A DNA stretch of 64,000 nucleotides. Origin: Nematostella vectensis. Lineage: Eukaryota; Cnidaria; Anthozoa; Actiniaria; Edwardsiidae. The notes under the pieces were generated by a model. It did not search any database, had not been told where the DNA came from, and saw nothing but the letters and a program-made list of their open reading frames with translations. The position numbers were made by a program, and so were the translations under genes. The DNA lies in NCBI RefSeq assembly GCF_932526225.1, contig NC_064046.1:5133306-5197305 (forward strand), given 5' to 3'. Positions 30,836 to 40,200 of this stretch are shown here, one piece after another. Every line of letters begins with the position of its first letter. The stretch's first letter is position 1.

Positions 30836-32504
30836 ATGTTGCTAGGATTGGCTAGCAAAGGTTCGTCGGTGAGTAGACCTATCGCCAGACTACTTACCTC
30901 TCAAGTACGAGCTATGTCGCAGACTCTATACGACTTCTCAGCCCCAGACTTGGGCGGAGCTAAGGTGGAGCTGTCTAAGTACAAAGGGAAAGTGGTCCTG
31001 ATTGAGAATGTCGCCTCTCTCTGAGGCACGACTGTCAGGGATTATACCCAGGTTTGTTCAGCATCTTTACCGTCTATTGAATGAACGTGTTAGTAGACAG
31101 ATAGCTCTACTATTAAATATCCTGTTAGATATTCTCTTTTAATGCATATTTTACTTTTTATATTGAGCTCCAGGTAGCTAGATTGATTGAGCCTACTTCT
31201 ATTGAATAATCTCCAATTTAAGGACATTTTTTAAAACATCTATTTCAAAAAAAGGTTGTTAGTGGAAACAGTGAATGACAAACATAGTTACTCTACAACC
31301 ATAAGATGCTTATGGATAGTAATTACCTGGTTGTCACCAAACACAAACTCTGCCTCTGAGAGCTAATGAAGGGCATGGTCTCTTGCTTTGATGGGGATTC
31401 AATCAACGATTTATGCTTAGCTATGGGGATAGTCTCCCTTCCCCAAGTAATTGTTTGATATAGAAAAAAGGTGACAAATAGACTCCAATGATGCAAGAAG
31501 CATACATTGATTATTGTAATTGATAATGGTTCGATTTATCCTGTTTAGCAATGATATTGCATTTGCAGATGAACATGCTGATTGATAATAATCTCTCTAC
31601 AATTTGCATTGTTCTGTTCAGATGAACAAACTGTTTGACAAGTATGTGTTATTAGAGGATACATGCATGCTTGGTGCCAGCATGCGCGCGCTCTGCCAAT
31701 CTATGTAAGAAACATTTTTATTGTTGTATAAAACAAATAGATCTGATTTTTTTGTACATCTGTCCTCTAGAAGATGCACAGAAGACGTCGCAGGGTGTCA
31801 TGAACAACAGTCATGGCAACTTGACTGTGTCTAATTGCATACTTTTTTGTTCATGACAAACTTTAATGTCATCTGTGCATCTATTAGAGGACAGATGCCA
31901 GGGGCGGGTCTAGCTTTTCGCTAAAGGGGGGTTTGGCAGTGACAAACATATGTTACATATGGCTTACTGGCAGCCCAAAAGGGTGGTGGGGGGGGTTTAA
32001 ACCCACTAACCCCCCCTAGATCCGTTACTGGATGCATGCAACAGTGATATCTATGTGTTAAACATATTGCCATGTTCTGTTCAGATGAACAAGCTGATTG
32101 ATGACTATCAGTCCAAGGGCCTTGTTATCCTGGGATTTCCCTGCAATCAGTTCGGCCACCAGGAGAACTGTACCGAGAAAGAAATCCTCAACTCTCTCAA
32201 GTATGTTCGTCCTGGCAATGGCTTTGTGCCCAAGATAGAGCTCTTCAGTAAAATTGAAGTGAACGGCAAAGATGCACATCCTCTGTTCCAGTTCCTGAAG
32301 AAGGCCTTGCCACATCCCCATGACGATGACACCAGCCTCATGGCAGATCCAAAACTCATCATTTGGGCTCCTGTACAGCGCACTGATATTTCCTGGAATT
32401 TTGAGAAGTTTCTGATTGACAAGGATGGAAAGCCTATTAAGCGTTACAGTCGTAATTTTGAAACACAGCATATTGCAGCAGATATTGAGCATTTGCTCAA
32501 GTAG
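30836..32504 (+). CDS. Selenocysteine glutathione peroxidase (GPx1-like)
   Basis: Two exons: 30836-31051 and 32085-32504, with an in-frame TGA at 31022-31024. The TGA falls where the catalytic selenocysteine belongs (IENVASL[12 protein letters not shown]), then the frame continues to a phase-0 donor. Exon 2 supplies the other active-site residues: Gln in [11 protein letters not shown], and Trp-Asn in ISWNFEKFL. It ends in [11 protein letters not shown]. The enzyme reduces hydrogen peroxide and lipid hydroperoxides with glutathione. The first ~27 residues ([20 protein letters not shown]) look like a mitochondrial presequence, and a second Met ([11 protein letters not shown]) could start a cytosolic form. 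Total is 211 residues from the first Met. A SECIS candidate lies 400 bp after the stop. Read without recoding, the first exon would wrongly appear to end at the UGA. Confidence 0.96.
31565..31640 (+). repeat. Two partial copies of the GPX exon-2 acceptor and start
   Basis: TTTGCAGATGAACATGCTGATTGATAA (from 31564) and TTCTGTTCAGATGAACAAACTG (from 31612) both resemble the true acceptor and exon start at 32075-32100 (TTCTGTTCAG/ATGAACAAGCTG). They lie upstream in the same intron and could act as decoy 3' splice sites. An exon starting at 31622 would reach a stop after about two dozen codons. Confidence 0.7.
31757..31897. mobile_element. Foldback MITE in the GPX intron
   Basis: The 26-nt terminal inverted repeats begin CATCTGTCCTCTAGAAGATG and end CATCTATTAGAGGACAGATG. 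An inner pair TGTCATGAACAA/TTGTTCATGACA makes the whole 141-bp element a nested hairpin. Confidence 0.75.
31900..32030. repeat. Dispersed GGGGCGGGTCTAGC repeat
   Basis: About 130 bp with TCTAGCTTTTCGCTAAAGG and a G-rich right part. A related fragment is at 34628-34700 (TTCTAGCTTTTGGCTGAAAG), sharing CAGTGACAA and GTTACAT. It is non-coding and interspersed. Confidence 0.6.
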
Positions 32505-32894
32505 TCTATGTCATTTATTCTCACCCATCTTAAGTGATTACAATTAATCTAGTACATTGATTACAGTGCAACCAATGGAGTTTTTGACAAAGCAGAGTAA
32601 TCGACCACCAGACTCAGATTTGTTGGTTACATTTTTCAAGCCTGTTTTTGTTGTTGCATACCCAGAATTTGCTGAGGATTAGGAGTCACTGTCATAGGTG
32701 TCATGAAAAAAGAGAAAAGGATAGTATTTGGCGATCCTTCAATAAGGCATGACCCCTTATGTATGCCCCTGGCATTTGCTTTGTTGAAGGCTCTAGAAAA
32801 TCTTAGTTTAAATCATGTTCTGCAAAAATCTGCTCAATCATATTTTATTGTAAACCTACAAAATAACATTTTTTCACAGCACTTTGATTGGGGA

Positions 32895-32960
32895 TTGGCA
32901 TGTTGTAATGATGACAGATGCTTAAAGTTTCTGTGTTTGTCTGATGACAAAGACTACCCT
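32895..32960 (+). promoter_or_regulatory. Candidate SECIS element in the GPX 3' UTR
   Basis: The core reads ATGA (32908-32911), then a helix strand GACAGATGC (32913-32921), an apical loop with AAA (32924-32926), the pairing strand GTGTTTGTC (32933-32941, nine pairs including G-U), then TGAT (32942-32945). The lower helix pairs TTGT with ACAA. The 12 nt between ATGA and the loop adenines fit eukaryotic SECIS geometry. It lies between the stop codon and the AATAAA. Confidence 0.8.
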
Positions 32961-33115
32961 TGTCCAATCAACTGTTCTGTCTCAATCTACCACTCAAACA
33001 AGTACATATCTTTGTAGTTATCTAAATGAAGGGCTTGGATTAAATTTTATGCCAAGTTTTGATGTAATGGTAATGCAGTAGTTGTGCTTAGTAGAGGTTG
33101 TGGCAATAACTTTAC

Positions 33116-33121
33116 AATAAA
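33116..33121 (+). terminator. Probable GPX polyadenylation signal
   Basis: AATAAA about 610 bp after the GPX stop and about 170 bp after the SECIS candidate. This places the GPX 3' end near 33140. Position is the only evidence. Confidence 0.55.
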
Positions 33122-33878
33122 CTATGGATATGAGAATGCTGGTCTTGCAAGTGTGTCTTTGAAAGTCACATTCAAACTATACCACTTTGATTGCACAGTC
33201 CATGTCCTACACCCATTTCAATCAATGACAAAAATCTTTCTTCGGCAGCAAAAAATTCACTCTTTATTAGACAAGTTTTGGTAGTGCTAAAGCTGCCTGT
33301 TCCCTGACCATACACACTTTATTCAGCCTAGTACAAGGTGTCCTTATCAGAGTTTCTGATGGGTTTCCTATGGCTGGTAGAGCTATGTCCCAGGAAAGCA
33401 TATTCCCTCAGGTTGGCTCTCAGTCACTCTTTCATCACAGCAAACCACAGATATTCCAAAAGCTGATTTAGAAGCATGTTTTAGTTGTATGCGACTTGCC
33501 TGAGTCACCTCTACAACTTTAGTCGTAGAGTGGAACTCACAACTCAACTACAAGTCTTGGCTACGACACCAGTTTTTAATACCCTACAACAGTCTTAGCA
33601 GTGATTTCCAAATATGGCAAATTAAATATCTGACGAATTAACCGTGGCGGATGCAAGTAAAAAATACTATAAAATGGAAGAAGAAAATTGACATCAGTGG
33701 TGGGGCACGTAAAACATGAAAATAGAGAAATGCCGTTGTAAATTTGCCGTCTCAGACGACCATGCCGTTTTTGAGCATTTCGTGAGTGCGCGTGCCGTTC
33801 TTGATCCCGTAGCGTAAGGCCCCCAATGTGCTTGGTGTGATGCATCAGTACGGAATTTGACAAAAGTCCAGCAAACAA

Positions 33879-33892
33879 TTTATTTTATTTTA
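33879..33892 (-). terminator. Probable CNOT1 polyadenylation signal
   Basis: On the minus strand AAATAAAATAAATT gives overlapping AATAAA motifs about 330 bp beyond the CNOT1 stop. This leaves about 750 bp between the convergent GPX and CNOT1 transcript ends. Confidence 0.5.
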
Positions 33893-34214
33893 TCTACTCC
33901 AAACTGATACAAAATTATTACTAGAAGCAAAAGAACATATGCAACGAAATCCTATACATGTGATAACCCCATTTATACACAGGAATGTGACGCTGTGGCC
34001 TAGCATGTGCTAGAGGCTAGTAAACACGGCCTTTGCTGTGTTCTCATGGTGGCAAGTAATTAATGGAAACCATTGGCCTCTTCGCAAGCACAAAGTGCAC
34101 GTATTATACAGCTCGACTTTTTGTCACACTGTCCACTGCTGTGCTCTCGAGAATGCAAGTAATTCAAGGGAACTATTTAGCTCAACATGAGCACAGAGTT
34201 CGTGTTTTACAGCT

Positions 34215-37200
34215 CTACTCTCTGACGGCTTCACTCGTACTCTCCCTTGTTGCTACCTGCTTCTGCTGCATACAGCTTCGTGCTACAGATTCAAACAGCC
34301 TGCAAATAGGAATGAGATACTTGTGTCAGAGAGTAGCATACTTTGCCATCATGGGGCAGGGGTTATTGAGAATGAAGCACCAGGTGGGGAAGGAGTGCTT
34401 CAAGATAAAAATAATTATCTTTTCGTCTGAGTAAGCCTACCTTGGAGAATGAAAAACAAAACAATAACTGAATCGCAATGGCCGTAGGATCAAGGTGAGT
34501 GGTCCTTTCACAAAGTTTCTTTGGTTATTTGTCAATAAATATGGCAGGCACATGGAGAAGTTATAGTCTGACAGTTGATGTTGTGATTGGCAAATCTATA
34601 TGAATGGCACCGTTTGAAAATGTATCCAGGGGAAGTTCTAGCTTTTGGCTGAAAGGGGGTTTTGACCCAGTGACAATCGTTACATCCAGCTTTCTGACCA
34701 TTAAAGACAACAATTCCTATCTATGAAGGCAGTCTAATCAATACGCATCATGTGGGAAATGCAACATCTCCATTCTCTGTGCACTTCGTTATATTTTGGG
34801 GCATACAGCTATTTCAAAGGAGAATTCTGTATGGTATTTATTTTGTACACAACACTTTCCTAGGTAGCCCTAGAAGGAAGTTTCAGTCCGCTACTTGTGT
34901 TCTTACTCACTTCTCAATCTCGGGTGCGCAGTGCACGAACTCATGTGTCCAGAACTTGTACTGGTGGTTCTTGATCAGCTCAATGAAGGTTATCAGTAGA
35001 CCCCAAGGGTGCGGCCTGTTAACGATCAGTCGCTCCAGCAGCACTCTGAAATAGACAGTTGATCAGTAAACTTATAACGGATAGGCCCATGTAAAACGGC
35101 CAGTAATGCTGGCCCTGTAATGAGAGGTTCTGCGAAGTAGTTTGCTACGGACCATTACCGTACCGTACCGCTCTGTATCGCTCCTAGGGAATGTACCAAC
35201 TATAAAAAAAGGAAATGACCAGCACCCCCTAGTTTTCTTAATGCCCTTTACCGATCCCGTCCCCCAAAGGATTTCGCCAACGGGAGCTTTATTAGAGGGT
35301 TGATACTGAATTTGATATTTCATACAAAACCAAGAGACATCACTTTTTCCTCAAACCCGATTTTGCCCCTGATTACAAGTATTGTCTCCAGCCGGGCAGG
35401 GAGCCAATTATGTTAGCGTTGTTTGTACAGGGCGTTAAAGCTCACCACCACTTACAGAGAAAAAACTATGCTAATTCTCACAGGCTGATTGAAAAACATT
35501 CCAAAAATATGGCCACGGTGGTCCTGTTAAGTTGAAACCTAGTTTACATTCAATATTTTTCCTTTAAAAGCAATAGTTACTCTAATCACCATCCATGCCA
35601 CAACTTGGTATCAATAGGCAGCTTAGTACACATGAGTGCTTTATCTGTTGGTATATAGTTAAGGGTGTTATCTACTGACCTTGTAATCTGTTCCTGTATA
35701 GCCTCAGTGTTGGCTTCCGCAAACAGATACAGCAGTACGCAGCTGAAGTAGTGGGTGTGGCTGTTCGGGTAGCGCAGCTGGTTGGCAATCGCATTTAAGA
35801 ACAAGTATCGGCCTGTTGACAACGTCATCATGTAAAGCATGCTAGTATGTTAAAATAGGAATACCTGCATGTCCTAAATGCACTCATACATGTGTTACAG
35901 CAATGTGAGCTCACAATAAGCTGTTGTAGTAGCAGTATTAACCTTAAAAATATGCTCTTAGCAGGATAATAGACTCGGTGTCTCAAGAAGTTGAAAGCAT
36001 GTGATGTACATGATTGATGGAAGTTGAAAGCATGTGATGTACATGATTGATGGAAGTTGAAAGCTGGGATGTACATGATAGAAGTTGAAAGCATGCGATG
36101 TACATGATAGAAGTTGAAAGCATGTGACTTACATGATTGATGGAAGTTGACAGCATGTGATGTACATGATTGAAGGAAGTTGGCAGCATGTGATGTACAT
36201 GATAGATGGAAGTTGAAAGCATGTGATGTACATGATTGATGGAAGTTGAAAGCATGTGATGTACATGATTGATGGAAGTTGACAGCATGTGATGTACATG
36301 ATTGATAGAAGTTGAAAGCATGTGATGTACATGATTGATGAAAGTTGAAAGCATGCGATGTACATGATTGATGAAAGTTGAAAGCATGTGATGTACATGA
36401 TCGAAGTTGAAAGCATGTGATGTACATGATTGATAGAAGTTGAAAGCATGTGATGTACATGATTGATGGAAGTTGAAAGCATGCGATGTACATGATCGAA
36501 GTTGAAAGCATGTGATGTACATGATTGATGGAAGTTGAAAGCATGCGACGTACATGATAGAAGTTGAAAGCATGCGATGTACATGATTGATGGAAGTTGA
36601 CATCATGTGATGTACATGATTGATGAAAGTTGACAGCATGCGATGTACATGTTGGAAGTTGAAAGCATGTGATGTACATGATTGATAGAAGTTGAAAGCA
36701 TGTGATGTACATGATTGATGGAAGTTGAAAGCATGTGATGTACATGATTGATGAAGTTGACAGCATGTGATTTACATGATTGATGAAAGTTGACAGCATG
36801 TGATGTACATGATTGATGGAAGATGACAGCATGTGATGTACATGAATGATGGGTCACTTACCCTCAGTGTCTAAATCCACCGCAAGGTTCTGGAAGATGT
36901 CCATGTGCGACGAGTGGGTGATAGTAGACATGGAGGGCGTGGCGCTCTTGCTGTGGATGTACGTGATGGCCTGGGTACCCACGTACAGGACTAGGGAGTT
37001 CATCAGAGGTACATTGTACCTCGTGCCAGGCTCGGTCGACACCTGTAAGGCAAGGAGAACGTAGAACAATTGATAAAAAAAGCTTGCTGATCATGCACAA
37101 GTATGGTTAGTGGTTGGGACTTATTACTCAAAGGCCATTCCTTTTGTGACATACCTGGAGATGACTTCTCAGTTCTGTCAGGAATGTGACCGGTGCACGG

Positions 37201-40200
37201 GTCTTCAGGTACGAATCCAGATCCTGATAAAAAAAGAGGAACGCGATAATTCACCGATAAGAACTTCAAGGGTGTATCACAAGGGGATTCTAGTTAACAC
37301 AACTTATGGCAAATGTTGCTAAACCCATGATAATTCATTTTGCCTTCAGGGGAAACATTTACAAGTTTATGTTTACTTCAAATGCACCCGTGCCTACTTT
37401 CCGGTCGTCCGTACAATGTTTGCATTGTCACTTACCTTCTTGAAGCTTGCCGGCTGTATGGACGCCACAAAGTTGTTCAGGATCCGTGGCGAGTGGGTTA
37501 TATCCGTAAGGAGATCAACCTGCCATCACATAAGAGGTTTTATGAATTGGGCTTTTGAAGGTCTACCCTTATTTGAGTTGCTACGAAGAGACGGAAACTT
37601 TTTATGGATTGTTATAATGCTCTTAAGTGATGGCGTTATGTATAGTAAAACTAGTTAAGTGACTGTGTAAATGTTCGTGTGACAAAGTAATGTTTGTGAC
37701 GTTACTCACCTTTAGATTGGGAATGAAGGGTTCTTGGAGACGCACGAGGAAATGTATCATGTAGTGCTGAGATGTCGTGATGTGTTGCGTAATGTGTAAC
37801 AAGTCGTGAAATGTTGCATTTACATGATGTAATTTGTCGAGACTCACCTTAAGGTTGGGGGTGAAGGGGTCTGGTAGACGCATGTTGCGAGGGAATGCAC
37901 TCAGAATCAAGTTCCGCATTTGGATGCAGTTTGGGGGGATAACGTCACAGAAGCTAAAGTGATAGTCGCACAAGAACTCTGGGAAGTCGTGCAGCAGAAC
38001 CAACAACACCCGCAATGTACCCTGGAAAACACATGATAATTAGGAATAGGCAAAACCATTATGGCAACAGTGCGAACCATGATAGGGTGCGGGAAACGGT
38101 AAAAAACAATGTAGAATCAAGTCAAATACCTTGTAAAGGAGATGGGTCTGCTTTGCAAGCTCAGCATTTCTCAGGAAAGGCGCCAAAAACTTGAAGAGAT
38201 CAATCAGGAGTTGCTGGAATAGCATCCAGCCCTAGAAACAATTATCAAAGAACATCAGAAGTTACGAAACAGAGGTTTTGGATATTCAAATCAATCATCA
38301 TAAAAAAAAAACTTTTCCTGTATTATTAAATACATTTTATTTGTAATTGAGCTGTTTTATTTGAAGGATGGATTGAAATTCACCGCGATTTAAGCAGATT
38401 TAATTCACTTCTGAGATGAAAATGTCATTTGCAAGAAGTTCCATGGCTTCAGGAGATGCTGAAACAACATTTAGCCCTAAGACAGAGCCAGATGACCATC
38501 AGAATTCAAGAAACTACCCATGGCGGGAAAGGGACCCAAAAGCTACAAGACCCTATCTACCTTTTCAAAATTTACCCTTAACACAGAGACAGGAGACCAT
38601 CAGAATTCAAGGACCTACCCATGGCGGGCCAGCGACCCAAAAGCTACAAGACCCTTTTTACCTTCTGCTGAGGCGTGTTGAGCAGCAGCTTGGACATAAA
38701 CAGCCTGTGAGAGATGAGCTCTAGCCAGGCATACGCGAACCCAGGGGCGCGCGACGGCTTGAGTGCGTGGAGCACGGTGCTGAACGTTTGCAACACCTGC
38801 ACAGCGAGATAGCTCAGCTTTAGAAAGGGTATAATTGGAAATAATATAACGGAAAAATCGGCATCTGAGATACTGGGTTTTGATAAGTCAGTAGTAGAGA
38901 TAGCTCAGCGTTTGAATGGGTATATTTGGAAATTTTTATAAAAGATATGGTCGGCATCTGTAACACTTTGGTTTTTATACGCCAGTAGTAGAAAACGCAT
39001 TACATGATCATCACATGATCACCAAGAGAAAAGGTCCAGGCAAAATAAAGTTACATTCCTACACCTATTTCAAATCAATGTAAAGTAACCTGAAGTGGTT
39101 CATGGGTCAGATATAAATGTCTGAATCCTGGTCTCTGAGAGCCATGTGTAGGTTTAGAGGTACATAAACAAGAATGCTAAAGCTTTCGAAACCTGTGATT
39201 GTTTTTATTCACGCTTATTTCAATTTATTTCATGCACATGAATCACTGCGGACTACGACAAATGGATTGTCCAAGTGCAAACTCATTTGAAATAGGTGTA
39301 TGAGCGCATTCCAGGAATTTCAAGGTTGATAGATCTCTCAACAGGCACAAGAAATATGCGAATTGCACTAAGAAATAATGTGACTTTCTTGGTTCCAAAC
39401 TGGCGCGAGCTTCAGCTTTTGAAGGCAAAATAACCAAAAAACATACTTATTCAGCGTTTATGAACAGAAAAAATATTTTATCTTGTCTCTCTCCGGCACA
39501 ACGGCTGCAGACATTTCTGTGTTTATTTTCGCGGAGTTTGCCACCCAAAAAAACAACAAAACAAATGATTTGATTGCTTGAGGTTGTGGGGTCTACAAGT
39601 ACCTTGTAGCCTGGGATCACTCACCTGGAAGTTAATAGCCTCAAGCACGGGATCACTCACCTGGAAGTTAATAGCCTCAAGCACGGGTTCTGGCTGGTTG
39701 AGCTCCAGCAGCAGCATGATGAAGATGCGATGATACGGCAGCTGTTGGAAGTCAGCATGGCGAAGCTCGTGGTCTTGGAATAAAACTGTTGCTACTGTAC
39801 TTAGAACCTAGAACATTTATCGTGATAAGTTATATTCATTCATCCTATGTTGCTACTGTACTTAGAAACTATAACATTTATCGTGATAAGTTACATACAT
39901 TCATCCTATGTTGCTACTGTACTTAGAAACTATAACATTTATCGTGATAAGTTATATTCATTTATCCTATGTTGCTACTGTACTTAGAAACTATAACATT
40001 TATCGTGATAAGTTATATTCATTCATCCTATGTTGCTACTGTACTTAGAACCTAGAACATTAATCGTGATAAGTTATATTCATTCATCCTATGTTGCTAC
40101 CGTTCTTATAACCTAGAACATCAACAACGTTATATACATTCATCCTATATTGATACTGAACTTAGAAGCAAGAACATCTATCGCGATAAGTTATACACAT

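Noticed and set aside
30836-31024. Short 62-residue protein ending at TGA
   Set aside because: The TGA is the selenocysteine codon of glutathione peroxidase; coding resumes directly after it.
32058-32492. Minus-strand frames of 91-144 codons
   Set aside because: Antisense shadows of GPX exon 2, whose plus-strand reading is an unambiguous peroxidase.
35828-36832. Minus-strand open frame of 334 codons
   Set aside because: It is the translation of a minisatellite (repeated [11 protein letters not shown]-like units) inside a CNOT1 intron; all three frames stay open because of the repeat.
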